Source: Bifidobacterium simiiventris
GTDB taxonomy: Bacteria > Actinomycetota > Actinomycetes > Actinomycetales > Bifidobacteriaceae
Assembly: GCF_019331715.1 (NCBI RefSeq)
Contig: NZ_JAHBBG010000012.1
Span: forward strand, 1 to 64,000
Reading direction: 5' to 3'
DNA length: 64,000 nucleotides
A program made the position numbers and the translations under genes. The notes beneath the pieces are model-generated. The model saw only the letters and a list, made by a program, of their open reading frames with translations, was not told where the DNA came from and made no database searches. Shown here in pieces: positions 16,626 to 25,448 of the stretch. Numbering within the stretch: position 1 is the first letter of the stretch; each line of letters begins with the position of its first letter.

Positions 16626-17183
16626 ATGGCGAGAATCGCGCAGGAAGTCAAGCGTGCCTACGCCGCGTGTGCGGCGGCGCTCGTCTCCGGTCGCGCCGAT
16701 CTCGACGCGGTGGACTCGTTGGGATTGAACGTTGAGCTGCCGGTGTTCGCGGTCGGTCAGGCGGCCGAACTGGCGGGTGTGCATCCGCAGACATTGCGGC
16801 AGTACGACCGTCTCGGGCTGGTTGTGCCCAAGCGCACTGAAGGCGGTGCGCGCCGCTACACGTTGCGTGACATCGACCGGCTGGCCCAGGCTCAGCATCT
16901 GAGCCAGTCCGAGGGTATCAATCTGGCCGGTATCACGCGCATCCTCTCGTTGCAGGAGGAGAATCGCCAGCTGCGCCGGCAGAACCGTCATCTGCGTCGT
17001 CGGCTTGAGGGCGACAGCGTGTTCGAGGCCGGCATCGACGGCGAGGTCGTCGAAGTACGTCAGGCCAAGTCGAAGTATTACCGCATCTGGCGGCGTGGCA
17101 GCGGCAAGCCGTTGCAGATTACGGCCGGCCCGGCCGACGAGGCCGAGCTCATCCCCTCCGAGCTTGTGCTGCTTGGCGATTAG
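16626..17183 (+). CDS. hspR: Heat shock repressor HspR (MerR family)
   Basis: A 185-residue MerR-type regulator that binds HAIR operators and is thought to use DnaK as co-repressor. The winged helix-turn-helix is VGQAAELAGVHPQTLRQYDRLGLVVPKRTEGGARRYTLRDIDRL (about residues 40-85), followed by a coiled coil (LQEENRQLRRQNRHLRRRL). The N-terminus carries about 35 residues not typical of shorter homologues. TAAGGAG lies 10 bases before ATG 16626; a GTG 6 bases earlier is too close to that site. It closes the dnaK cluster and should repress the HAIR site at 12163-12183. Confidence 0.93.
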   Translation: MARIAQEVKRAYAACAAALVSGRADLDAVDSLGLNVELPVFAVGQAAELAGVHPQTLRQYDRLGLVVPKRTEGGARRYTLRDIDRLAQAQHLSQSEGINLAGITRILSLQEENRQLRRQNRHLRRRLEGDSVFEAGIDGEVVEVRQAKSKYYRIWRRGSGKPLQITAGPADEAELIPSELVLLGD

Positions 17184-17324
17184 CCGGTCGGTCGCGGCCT
17201 CTTGTGCCGTCTTTCCGATCCTGATACGGGCCGATACGAAATCGACATTGCGCGGCGCGTGCTCGTCCGTGAGGTTTGGTGAGATAGATACAGCAAACCG
17301 ATATCGAAGGAAAGGTGCCTTGCG

Positions 17325-17999
17325 ATGCTGCTCAAAGCCGTGTTCTGGGATATGGATGGCACGTTGATCGACTCCGAGCCGTACTGGCATGCCGGGGAAA
17401 TGGAGATCGCCAAGGCACATGGCGGCTACTGGGATCTCGACCTCGCATGGCAGGGGTCGGGCACGCCGGTGCCGCAGGTCGCGCAGCGCATGGTCGACCA
17501 CGGATGCCAACTGTCGATCGAGGAGATCGGCAAGGGCATGATCGATTACGTGGCGAAGGCCGAAGCCGCGCACATGCCGTGGATCCCCGGCGTGACCGCC
17601 GTGCTCGAATCGTTGGTCGCCGCGGGCATCCCGTCTGTGCTGGTCACCACGTCGCCGCGCCATCTGGCTCAGGGACTGGTCGATCAGGCGCCGAAGGACG
17701 CGTTCGCCGGGTTCATCTGCGGTGACGACGACGTGGAGAAGAAACCGTCTCCCGAACCGTATCTGGCCGCGGCCAAGTTACTGGGCATCGCGCCGGAAGA
17801 CATGGCATATTGCGTGGCGCTGGAGGACTCGATGAGCGGCCTGAAGTCGGCGGCCGCGTCGGGCGCGACGTTGATCGCGCAGACCGGATACATCAACACG
17901 GATACCTCCAACGGCCCGCAGTTCGCGTCGATCTCCTCGTACGACGGCGTGACGGCCGACGTGCTCGACGGCTACGTGCGCCAGCGTGTCGGCGCGTGA
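17325..17999 (+). CDS. HAD-superfamily phosphatase
   Basis: A 224-residue HAD hydrolase, likely a sugar-phosphatase or phosphomutase-like enzyme. Motif I is DMDGTLIDSEP with the nucleophile Asp near residue 9. A helical cap domain covers about 18-85. Motif II is LVTTSPR, motif III Lys is in EKKPSPEPYL, and motif IV is ALEDSMSGLKSAAASG. The substrate cannot be read from sequence. GAAAGG lies upstream of the ATG. It stands alone between hspR and a small phasin-like gene. Confidence 0.9.
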   Translation: MLLKAVFWDMDGTLIDSEPYWHAGEMEIAKAHGGYWDLDLAWQGSGTPVPQVAQRMVDHGCQLSIEEIGKGMIDYVAKAEAAHMPWIPGVTAVLESLVAAGIPSVLVTTSPRHLAQGLVDQAPKDAFAGFICGDDDVEKKPSPEPYLAAAKLLGIAPEDMAYCVALEDSMSGLKSAAASGATLIAQTGYINTDTSNGPQFASISSYDGVTADVLDGYVRQRVGA

Positions 18000-18025
18000 T
18001 GGTTATTAAACGTGTGAATGGGTGT

Positions 18026-18076
18026 GACGCTCCCCCAGTCAGCTTCGCTGACAGCCCCCTCAGCCGAGGGGGCCAA
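18026..18076. repeat. Family-B dispersed repeat
   Basis: CTCCCCCAGTCAGCTTCGCTGACAG then CCCCCTCAGCCGAGGGGGCC: the clearest copy of the two-stem repeat also seen at 15298 and 16549. Confidence 0.65.
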
Positions 18077-18184
18077 GATTCTTCCAATGTCGCAAGGCGT
18101 TTTGACCGCTGAAGTCGCGTGAAAATATAGCTTGCGCGGAGTAGGCTGGTCAGTGACCATACACGCGTATTAAGGAGGCGTATC

Positions 18185-18418
18185 ATGGCTGATTTTGATT
18201 TTGGCGATGGCCTGCGCAAGGTGTTCCTTGCAGGCGTCGGTGCTCTTGCCACCACCGTGGAGAAGAGCCAGGAGATCGTCGACGATCTCGTCAAGAAGGG
18301 TGAACTGACGGTCGAACAGGGCAAGGCTCTCAACACCGAGCTCAAGCGCAAGGCCGCCGAGGTCAAGGAGGAGTCCGCCAAGAAGGACGCGGCCGCCGAG
18401 GAGCCCAAGGCCGAGTGA
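18185..18418 (+). CDS. Small phasin-like / PHA-regulator-type protein
   Basis: A 77-residue protein. A short hydrophobic segment (FLAGVGALATTVE) is followed by an amphipathic helix (KSQEIVDDLVKKGELTVEQGKALNTELKRKAAEVKEE) and an acidic Ala/Glu tail. The 'GELT.eqg..l..el' pattern matches the small phasin-like family often annotated as a polyhydroxyalkanoate synthesis regulator, although bifidobacteria are not known to make PHA. AAGGAGG precedes the ATG. Role unknown. Confidence 0.75.
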   Translation: MADFDFGDGLRKVFLAGVGALATTVEKSQEIVDDLVKKGELTVEQGKALNTELKRKAAEVKEESAKKDAAAEEPKAE

Positions 18419-18435
18419 CCGCAAGGTCATTCATC

Positions 18436-18512
18436 GTCATTTCGACCGAACGTCAGTGAGCGGAGAAATCCTATGAAGCCTACCAGCGCATAGGATTTCT
18501 CCGCTTGTCATA
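18436..18512. repeat. Family-A dispersed repeat
   Basis: GTCATTTCGACCGA...GAGCGGAGAAATCCTAT inverted against ATAGGATTTCTCCGC...TGTCAT. It lies between the phasin-like gene and the kinase gene. Confidence 0.7.
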
Positions 18513-18542
18513 TCAACCGTCATATCAAGCTCAGGGGTGCTT

Positions 18543-20231
18543 ATGGCCAACGGAATCAACGCATACACGCAGACTGAATGGTCGGGGGAAACGCTCGACC
18601 TGTTCGGTCCGCGCCGCGACGTGTTCTCCGAACGCTACCATCTCACCCGCTGGGGCAAGATCAAGCGGCTCAAGCAGATCGCCGGCATCGCCAAGCAGTT
18701 CGACGTCGCCCACGGTCTAACCCCGGTCAAAATGCGGCTCATGCTCGAGGCGCTCGGGCCCACGTTCGTCAAAGTCGGCCAGATCCTGTCGATGCGTTCG
18801 GAAATGCTGCCGCAATCGTTCTGCGACGAACTGGCTAAACTGCGCGCCGACGCCGATCCGATGCCGTACGAAACCGTCGTCGAAACGCTGTCGCACGAAT
18901 ACGGCCGCCCGGTCGACGAGATCTTCGAGCACATCGACGCCACACCGCTCGGTTCCGCATCGCTCGCACAGGTCCACCGCGCCACGCTCCTCACCGGCGA
19001 GGACGTGGCCGTCAAGGTCCAGCGACCCGGCGTGCGAGAAACGATGGCACAGGACGTGTCGATCATGCGATCGATCGCAAAAGTCGCCACCAAAGTCGTC
19101 TCCACCGCGCAGGTCGTGGACCTCGGCGGCGTGGTCGAGGAACTGTGGGACACGTTCGAATCCGAAACCGACTTCCTCGTGGAGGCGCGCAATCTCGCGG
19201 AATTCAAACGATTCTGCGAGCCGTACAAGTACATGGACTGCCCGAAGCCGTACATGGACCTGTGCACTGAACACGTTGTCGTGATGGACTACATCGAAGG
19301 CATCTCCGTCTCCCATCCCGACCGGCTCATTGCCGCCGGCTACGATCTCAAGGAAATCGGCACCAAACTCGTCGACAACTACGCCACGCAGATATTGGAC
19401 GACGGCTTCTTCCACGCCGACCCGCACCCCGGCAACATCATGGTCGCCGGCGGACAGATCGTCCTGCTCGATCTCGGCATGACCGGTCGGCTCAACATGA
19501 AGACGCGGCAGGTCATGAAACAGATGATCTTCGCCGTTGCCAAGCAGGACACGCCTGCGCTCGCCGACGGTTTGCTGCGGTTCGCCGGATCTGCCAATAA
19601 TCCTGAGGACTATCCCGCGCTGCTTGCCGATCTCGACACGATCGTCGCCGAGTACGGCACGGTCGATCTGTCCGATCTGGACATCGCCGCGTTCATCACC
19701 GAACTGACTCAGCTCGCGCAACGGCACGGGATCGAGGTGCCGAGTTCGGTCACGACGGTCGGGCGCGCGTTGGTGACGCTCGAGGGGTTGCTCGACGAGT
19801 TCATTCCCGACGTGAACATGATCGAGATCATCTCGAAGCACATCGCGACGAGTAAGTCGCCCAAACAGGCGGCGCGAGACGAACTGGAGTCACTTGGTGT
19901 CGAGGGACATCTCGCGCTGCACGGGCTGCTGAGCGCGCTGGCCGAGGCGAAGACCGCGTCGCGCATGCTTACGCGCGGGCAGTTGCGCGTCAATGTGGAA
20001 CTGATCGGTGCGGAGGAGCCGATGAACAAGCTTTCCGACATGGTGAACCGCTTAACTATGGCGCTGATCGTCGTTGGGCTGTTCGTCGGGTCATCGATCG
20101 TGTATTTCGCCGGCATGAAGCCGATCATTTTCGGCATCCCGGTGGTTGGTTTTATGGGCTACGTGGTCGCGTTCGTGCTGTCCGCGTGGATCGTCTTCGA
20201 CATCAACTTCAAGCGCCGCAAGAAGCGGTGA
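18543..20231 (+). CDS. AarF/UbiB (ABC1) family atypical kinase
   Basis: A 562-residue ABC1-family protein. It has the family KxGQ motif (FVKVGQILSMRSE), the Ala-rich loop PLGSASLAQVHRA in place of a normal P-loop, VAVKVQRPGV with the ATP-binding Lys, the catalytic HADPHPGNIMV and LLDLGMTGRL. Two C-terminal membrane helices lie near residues 500-555. Bifidobacteria lack ubiquinone, so the role is not the UbiB one of Gram-negatives; actinobacterial members are linked to membrane lipids, but that is uncertain here. The start at ATG 18543 follows AGGGG; a GTG 6 bases earlier overlaps the site. Confidence 0.88.
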   Translation: MANGINAYTQTEWSGETLDLFGPRRDVFSERYHLTRWGKIKRLKQIAGIAKQFDVAHGLTPVKMRLMLEALGPTFVKVGQILSMRSEMLPQSFCDELAKLRADADPMPYETVVETLSHEYGRPVDEIFEHIDATPLGSASLAQVHRATLLTGEDVAVKVQRPGVRETMAQDVSIMRSIAKVATKVVSTAQVVDLGGVVEELWDTFESETDFLVEARNLAEFKRFCEPYKYMDCPKPYMDLCTEHVVVMDYIEGISVSHPDRLIAAGYDLKEIGTKLVDNYATQILDDGFFHADPHPGNIMVAGGQIVLLDLGMTGRLNMKTRQVMKQMIFAVAKQDTPALADGLLRFAGSANNPEDYPALLADLDTIVAEYGTVDLSDLDIAAFITELTQLAQRHGIEVPSSVTTVGRALVTLEGLLDEFIPDVNMIEIISKHIATSKSPKQAARDELESLGVEGHLALHGLLSALAEAKTASRMLTRGQLRVNVELIGAEEPMNKLSDMVNRLTMALIVVGLFVGSSIVYFAGMKPIIFGIPVVGFMGYVVAFVLSAWIVFDINFKRRKKR

Positions 20232-20255
20232 GCGCTGGGCGGTACTCGTGTTCGC

Positions 20256-20313
20256 AACTTCATAAGTCAGTTATGAAGTTATGGACCAAACTTCATAAAA
20301 ATTTTATGAAGTT
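20256..20313. terminator. Two tandem hairpins with identical stems
   Basis: AACTTCATAA/TTATGAAGTT occurs twice, each with a 5-base loop (gtcag, then aaatt), 8 bases apart. Placed after the kinase gene and before a convergent gene, they may terminate transcription from both sides. Confidence 0.55.
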
Positions 20314-20394
20314 GCGGTGGTGTCAGTTGAGTGCCGCGAGAATGTAAGGGTCGGTGAGCGCGGGCGGTACTTGGTCTACGGTGGCGCCATCGTT

Positions 20395-20582
20395 GTCATT
20401 TCGACCGAGCGCAGCGAGCGGAGAAATCTTCCGCGGATTTGCGTTTTCGGAAGATTTCTCGACTCGGCTTCGCCTCGCTCGAAATGACATGAAGACAGCT
20501 TCGCTCCGCTTGAAATGACACAAAGACAGGTTTGACTCACTCAGAATGACGTGGAGACAGCTTCGCTCCGCTTGAAATGACG
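20395..20582. repeat. Family-A dispersed repeat with tandem partial copies
   Basis: A full inverted copy (20395-20489) is followed by three tandem copies of the right end only, each ending in AATGACAC or AATGACG. The tail of the last copy touches the 3' region of the exporter gene. Confidence 0.75.
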
Positions 20583-20605
20583 TGGAGATGTATGGGCTTC
20601 CGCTG

Positions 20606-21679
20606 TTACCGGCGGCGGGAGGAGATCCACCAGTTGAGGATGGAGCCGGCGGCGACGAGGAGCGCGCCGCACCAGAACGGCAGGGACAGCGCGAGACCGA
20701 GCAGGACAGCGCTGGCGGCGGTGGACAGAACTGGTGCGGCGTAGCTCGCCATTGCCAACGTGCGCATGCTGCCGTGCAAAATGCCGTGACCCCAGCAGGC
20801 GTAGCCGCCCGCGATCGACGCCGCCGCGCCGAGCACGGCCAGCCATCCCCAGATCGACGGGGCGGCTGGAGGCCAGCCCTCGCCCGACGTGAAGTGAATC
20901 ACCCACAATGCCACCGCCACGAACGGGAAGAACACGGACGTGCCATCCTTGCCGTCGGCCATCGCGGGCGTGAACACCGCATACACCGACCATGCGGACG
21001 CACCTGCGAACGCAAGCAGATACGGCAGGGGATTGCTTGCGATGTGCTGCGCGGCCAGTCCCCAGTCCAATCCGCTGTTGCCGCCGACCGCCAGCACCAC
21101 GCCGGCCGTTGCGACGATTGCGCCCGGCAACACGCGCAGTACGGAGCGCAGTCGGCTGGGACGCGTGTTGCCGTCGCTGCGCCCGCCGACGCCATCGGCG
21201 GTGCCATCGTTGGCAGCCGCGGCGATATCGCGGCGATCTGCCGCAACGCCGCGTCGCCGCACGGTCGGGAACACGGCGGCCGTCAGCAGCACCATCATCG
21301 TCGGCCACAGATAATTCACCAGACTCACCTCGACCGACGATTCGGCCGTGCTCGCGAGCCCGATCGACAGCGAGATCGACGATTCGTAGAACACGAACAG
21401 CAATCCGCCGAACAGCAGATACCTGCGCGGGTATTCGCGCAACGGCGCGGGACGGTGGAAGATCATGAGCAGCACGACGCCGGTCGTGTAGATGAGCGCC
21501 GAGCCGAGCGTCGCGCCGAACGAGTCCGCGACCACGCGCACGAGACCGGTCATCATGCTCCACAGCAGAATCGCGCACAAGCCGACCGTCGTCGCGGCCG
21601 ACGAGATGGGGTGGCCGGTAGGGGAGGGATGGGTTGCCGGCGGTTGCGGTTGGCCGGATTGCTGCGGACGGTTGGTCAT
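20606..21679 (-). CDS. EamA/DMT-family transporter, YddG-like exporter
   Basis: A 357-residue membrane protein with about ten transmembrane helices in two EamA repeats. The segment SSVEVSLVNYLWPTMMVLL and the ESSISLSIGLA stretch match YddG-type exporters of aromatic amino acids and related compounds. A Pro/Gln/Ser-rich hydrophilic N-terminus of about 25 residues precedes helix 1. The start at 21679 is taken because AAGGA lies 8 bases upstream; the longer frame begins inside that leader. It is a single gene convergent with the kinase gene. Confidence 0.82.
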   Translation of the reverse strand: MTNRPQQSGQPQPPATHPSPTGHPISSAATTVGLCAILLWSMMTGLVRVVADSFGATLGSALIYTTGVVLLMIFHRPAPLREYPRRYLLFGGLLFVFYESSISLSIGLASTAESSVEVSLVNYLWPTMMVLLTAAVFPTVRRRGVAADRRDIAAAANDGTADGVGGRSDGNTRPSRLRSVLRVLPGAIVATAGVVLAVGGNSGLDWGLAAQHIASNPLPYLLAFAGASAWSVYAVFTPAMADGKDGTSVFFPFVAVALWVIHFTSGEGWPPAAPSIWGWLAVLGAAASIAGGYACWGHGILHGSMRTLAMASYAAPVLSTAASAVLLGLALSLPFWCGALLVAAGSILNWWISSRRR

Positions 21680-21832
21680 GGCGTGGTCCTTCGGCTGGGA
21701 TGATGCTGATGCCAGAGCCATTCTATGTGGGATGGTGCCGGGCTGGGCCTGGATGCGCGGAACGACTTGCCGACGGTTTCTCGGAGCTGCCCTCGCAGGT
21801 ATGGGGCGGGTGCGTGCGATGGAGAGCAGGCG

Positions 21833-23029
21833 TCACCCGCCTTGGCGACTGAAGATGCGGCCGGTGCTTTCGAGCGGGGTGCGGCGCGTGGGGTCGGTGG
21901 ACTCGCGCACGACCATCGGGCATTCCACGGTGAACACCCCGTGATGCGGCCGCCCGGCCAGCGCATCCAGCAGATACCGCGCGGCCATCTTGCCGAGCAT
22001 CGGAATGTTGTTGTCGAACGTGGTCAACGTCGGATGCGCGTTCGCCGCGAACACGAACCAGTTGTCGTGCCCAACCACGGCCACGTCCTGCGGCACGCGT
22101 TTGCCGGCCGCCATCAGCCCGCGCACCGCCCCACGCGCGATCTCGTCGCTCAAACAGTAGATCGCGTCGAGATGCGGGTGCTGCTCGATCAGCAGTTGCG
22201 CCGCCCGCTCGCCCCACTCCTCGCTCCACGCGTCGAACAGCACCGCCACGGGCCGGAAATCGTACAGTGTGAACGTGCGCCACGCCCCGCGCGCACGGTC
22301 CTTCGCGGCCTGGAAATCCTCCGGCCCGGCGATGATCGCGATATACCGCCGACCCAGGCTGAGCAGGTACTCGATCGCCTGCGCGCCCGCGCCAACGTTG
22401 TCACAGATGATCGAGCAGTCGGCCGGATCGCGCGACGGATCGTACGCGTAGATGACCGGCAGTCCCATCGTGGTCTTCGGATCGAGCGGAGGCCGCGGGT
22501 TCGTCGTGCTGCCGACGACGATCAGGCCGTCCACGCCATGCGCCGCGAGCCGGTCGATATGGCTGCGTTCGAGCGCGGGTCGGCCGTGCGAACTCATGAG
22601 CAACGCGGCGTGATTGGAGGCTCCCAGCGTGGTCTCCGCGCCGGTGAGCATCGGCAGGGCGAATCGGCCGTTGTAGTCGGAGGTGATGAGTCCGACGAGT
22701 CCGGAGCGTTGGCGGTGGTGCGGCGACGACGCGGAGGCGGATTCGGTCGATTTGCGATAGCCGAGCTGCTGGGCGGCTTCGATGATCGCGCGCTGCGTGC
22801 TCGCGGAGACGCGGTCGGTGCGGTTGGGCGCCTTCGATGCGGTGGCGATGGATACGTTCGCAAGACGCGCGACGTCGGCAAGGGTGGGACGGCGGCGTGA
22901 CGGTTGCGGGGCGGGAGGGAGATTTCTCGACTCGCTGCGCTCGCTCGAAATGACAGGGGATGGAGAGTGGCGTGCCGACTGATGCGATTGCGACGGTGCG
23001 ATATCGGCGATGGTTGCGTGAGCGTTCAC
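21833..23029 (-). CDS. LacI-family regulator of the arabinofuranosidase locus
   Basis: LacI/GalR-type repressor. The helix-turn-helix is PTLADVARLANVSIATASKAPNRTDRVSASTQRAI; the periplasmic-binding-like effector domain follows, with GLVGLITSDYN, GLIVVGST, AVVGHDNW and a closing PMVVRESTDP. The start is set at GTG 23029 because the promoter reads TTGCGA-17-TACCCT and the transcript would begin at that GTG, a leaderless mRNA. This leaves about 46 residues before the helix-turn-helix, unusually long, and part is encoded by a family-A repeat (22919-22955). It is divergent from the GH127 gene, which it probably represses. Confidence 0.85.
   Translation of the reverse strand: MNAHATIADIAPSQSHQSARHSPSPVISSERSESRNLPPAPQPSRRRPTLADVARLANVSIATASKAPNRTDRVSASTQRAIIEAAQQLGYRKSTESASASSPHHRQRSGLVGLITSDYNGRFALPMLTGAETTLGASNHAALLMSSHGRPALERSHIDRLAAHGVDGLIVVGSTTNPRPPLDPKTTMGLPVIYAYDPSRDPADCSIICDNVGAGAQAIEYLLSLGRRYIAIIAGPEDFQAAKDRARGAWRTFTLYDFRPVAVLFDAWSEEWGERAAQLLIEQHPHLDAIYCLSDEIARGAVRGLMAAGKRVPQDVAVVGHDNWFVFAANAHPTLTTFDNNIPMLGKMAARYLLDALAGRPHHGVFTVECPMVVRESTDPTRRTPLESTGRIFSRQGG
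22919..22955. repeat. Family-A half repeat inside the LacI gene
   Basis: AGATTTCTCGACTCGCTGCG then CTCGCTCGAAATGACA: one arm only of the family-A repeat, translated in the N-terminus of the regulator as VISSERSESRNL. Confidence 0.75.
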
Positions 23030-23094
23030 AAATAATAGGGTATGCGAAAATTTTCGCATTCGCAAGACCCGCGGACGCGACGGTTAACGCTCAC
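23018..23094. promoter_or_regulatory. Operator cluster of the LacI / GH127 divergent promoter region
   Basis: Three palindromic sites: GTGAGCGTTCAC (23018-23029, over the LacI start), the perfect 18-mer ATGCGAAAATTTTCGCAT (23042-23059) and GTTAACGCTCAC (23083-23094). The central palindrome fills the 17-bp spacer of the LacI promoter (TTGCGA at 23060-23065, TACCCT at 23037-23042, minus strand). The outer pair resemble each other and probably bind the LacI protein. Confidence 0.65.
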
Positions 23095-23206
23095 TTAATA
23101 TCGTCATCGACAACAGCCGAAAGGGCGCCACCGCATGGCAGCGGACCTCTCCGACGGCCGGAAACAACAGCAGTAAGCAGTACCTACAGTGTCGAAAGGA
23201 CGCACC

Positions 23207-25210
23207 ATGACTACGCAACATGTCACGGTCACTTCGCCGTTCTGGAAGCGGTATCGTGAGAACGTTGCCAAGGAAGTGATCCCCTACCAGTGGGCGGTCA
23301 TCAACGACGAACAGAAGATCGACATCCCGCGCGACCCGTCCGGCGCCAAGCAGGACATCGACTACCACTACAGCCGCGCCGTGCGTAACCTGCGCATCGC
23401 CGCCGGCGACGAGAAGGGCGAGTTCAAGGGCTTCGTCTTCCAGGATTCCGACGTGTACAAGTGGCTCGAGGAAGCCGCGTACTCGCTCGCGTACGAGCCG
23501 GACGACCAACTCAAGGAGCTGTGCGACAAGCTCGTCGACCTCATCGCCCGCGCCCAGCGCCCCGACGGCTACCTCGACACCCCGTACATCATCAAGTCCG
23601 GCGCGTTCGCCAAGCGCAACCGCTTCACCCAGATCCAGCAGTCCCACGAGATGTACGTGATGGGCCACTACATCGAGGCCGCCGTCGCGTACTACGAGGT
23701 CACCGGCAACCAGCAGGCGCTCGACGTCGCCAAGAAGATGGCCGACTGCCTCGACGCGAACTTCGGCGAAACCGACGGCAAAATCCCCGGAGCCGACGGC
23801 CACCCGGAGATCGAACTCGCGCTCGCCCGCCTGTTCGAGGTCACGCACGAAGACAAGTACCTGAAGCTCGCGCAGTTCTTCATCGACGTGCGCGGCAAGG
23901 ACCCGAGCTTCTACGACAAGCAGAACGAGAAGATCGGCGACGGCTCGACCGACATCTTCCCGCAGATGCGCGGCTGGACGCACGAGTACACGCAGACCGC
24001 ACGTCCGATCCGTCAGCAGCTCACCGCCGAAGGCCACGCCGTGCGCGTCGGCTACATGCTCACCGGCGTCGCCCACGTCGCCCGTCTGACCGGCGACACG
24101 GAACTCGAGGAGACCGCCAAACGCCTGTGGCACAACATCGTCACCAAGCGCATGTACATCACCGGCGGCGTCGGTTCGACGCACGTCGGCGAGGCGTTCA
24201 CCTACGACTACGACCTGCCGAGCGACACCATGTACGGCGAGACCTGCGCGTCCGTCGCCATGAGCTTCCTCGCGCACCAGATGCTCGAACTCGAGACGCG
24301 TGGCGAATACGCCGACGTGCTCGAGAAGGAGCTGTTCAACGGCTCCATCGCCGGCATCGCGCTCGACGGCAAGCACTTCTACTACGTTAACGCGCTCGAG
24401 GCCGACCCGCAGGCTACCGAGCACAACCCCGACCGCTACCATGTGCTCATGCACCGCGCCGAATGGTTCGGCTGCGCGTGCTGCCCGGCCAACATCGCGC
24501 GACTCATCGCGTCCGTGGACCGCCACCTGTACACCGTGCATGAGGACAAGCGTGAGATCATCGCCCACCAGTTCATCGCGAACGACGCCGAGTTCTTCGA
24601 CGGCGTGAAGGTCTCGCAGAAGTCCAACTTCCCATGGGACGGCCACATCGAGTTCACGGTGAGCGTGCCGGAAGGCGCGCAGCCGGTTCAGTTCCTCGTG
24701 CGCATCCCGTCGTGGTCCGCATCCAAGCACGAGATGACCGTGAACGGCGAGGACGCGCGCCGCCTGCCGGTCGTGGACGGATTCGTGACGATTGCCGCGG
24801 CCGCCGGCGAGACGACGACCGTGACGCTCGACCTGGACATGGCCGTGAAGTTCATGCGTTCGAAGACGCTGGTTCGCCACGACATCGGCAAGATCGCCGT
24901 GATGCGCGGACCGATCGTGTTCTGCGCCGAGGAAACCGACAACACCGCACCGCTGTGGAACTACCACATCGGCAGCCACGACGCCGACCGCGCGAAGGCC
25001 GAATACCACTTCGGCGAACTCGACGGCGTGGAGGTCATCACGATCCCGGCCACCAAGCGCACGCATGACGGCGACGACTTCCCGCTGTACGCGGACGTCG
25101 AGGAGCACCCGGTCGGGGAGAAATCCTACGACTTGAAGCTCATCCCGTACTACGCGTGGGCCAACCGCGAGATCGGCCAGATGCAGGTCTGGTTCGACTC
25201 CGACTTCTGA
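23207..25210 (+). CDS. GH127 beta-L-arabinofuranosidase (HypBA1-like)
   Basis: A 667-residue cytoplasmic enzyme that matches bifidobacterial HypBA1, which releases L-arabinose from beta-1,2-linked arabinofuranosyl disaccharides of plant hydroxyproline-rich glycoproteins. The residues that hold zinc and carry out catalysis are present: Glu345 and Cys347 in MYGETCASV, and Cys425 and Cys426 in FGCACCPANIAR, with Cys425 the expected nucleophile. The fold is a barrel of helices (about 1-430) plus C-terminal beta domains. There is no signal peptide, so the substrate must be imported, probably by the GPH symporter that follows. The start at 23207 follows GAAAGGA; the GTG 18 bases earlier precedes it. 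No HypBA2 or ABC importer is adjacent. Confidence 0.93.
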   Translation: MTTQHVTVTSPFWKRYRENVAKEVIPYQWAVINDEQKIDIPRDPSGAKQDIDYHYSRAVRNLRIAAGDEKGEFKGFVFQDSDVYKWLEEAAYSLAYEPDDQLKELCDKLVDLIARAQRPDGYLDTPYIIKSGAFAKRNRFTQIQQSHEMYVMGHYIEAAVAYYEVTGNQQALDVAKKMADCLDANFGETDGKIPGADGHPEIELALARLFEVTHEDKYLKLAQFFIDVRGKDPSFYDKQNEKIGDGSTDIFPQMRGWTHEYTQTARPIRQQLTAEGHAVRVGYMLTGVAHVARLTGDTELEETAKRLWHNIVTKRMYITGGVGSTHVGEAFTYDYDLPSDTMYGETCASVAMSFLAHQMLELETRGEYADVLEKELFNGSIAGIALDGKHFYYVNALEADPQATEHNPDRYHVLMHRAEWFGCACCPANIARLIASVDRHLYTVHEDKREIIAHQFIANDAEFFDGVKVSQKSNFPWDGHIEFTVSVPEGAQPVQFLVRIPSWSASKHEMTVNGEDARRLPVVDGFVTIAAAAGETTTVTLDLDMAVKFMRSKTLVRHDIGKIAVMRGPIVFCAEETDNTAPLWNYHIGSHDADRAKAEYHFGELDGVEVITIPATKRTHDGDDFPLYADVEEHPVGEKSYDLKLIPYYAWANREIGQMQVWFDSDF

Positions 25211-25247
25211 TCCCCGTCCTGGCCCCTCGGCCGAGGGGCCGTCGCCC

Positions 25248-25404
25248 TGTCATTTCGACCGGGCGAATTGACCCACCTGTCATTTCGACCGAGCGCAGCG
25301 AGCGGAGAAATCTTACGAGAGCGTATCGCATCGAAGGATCTCTCGACTGCGCTTCACTCCGCTCGAGATGACAGTGAAGTGACTTCACTCCGCTCGAGAT
25401 GACA
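25248..25404. repeat. Family-A dispersed repeat, multi-part
   Basis: Two tandem left ends (TGTCATTTCGACC twice), then a full inverted copy and an extra right end (CTCCGCTCGAGATGACA twice). It separates the GH127 gene from the symporter gene. Confidence 0.75.
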
Positions 25405-25448
25405 ATCCGACAGTTTTTCACCAATCAACGAAGAAGGAAACAACAACA

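Larger units (their letters stand above)
20232..20605. other. Gap between convergent kinase and exporter genes
   Basis: No gene. It holds two hairpins with the same 10-bp stem (20256-20280 and 20289-20313) and then a long family-A repeat block (20395-20582). Confidence 0.6.

Noticed and set aside
23084-25108. Long minus-strand open frame opposite the GH127 gene
   Set aside because: Antisense shadow; the GH127 catalytic residues are all on the plus strand.
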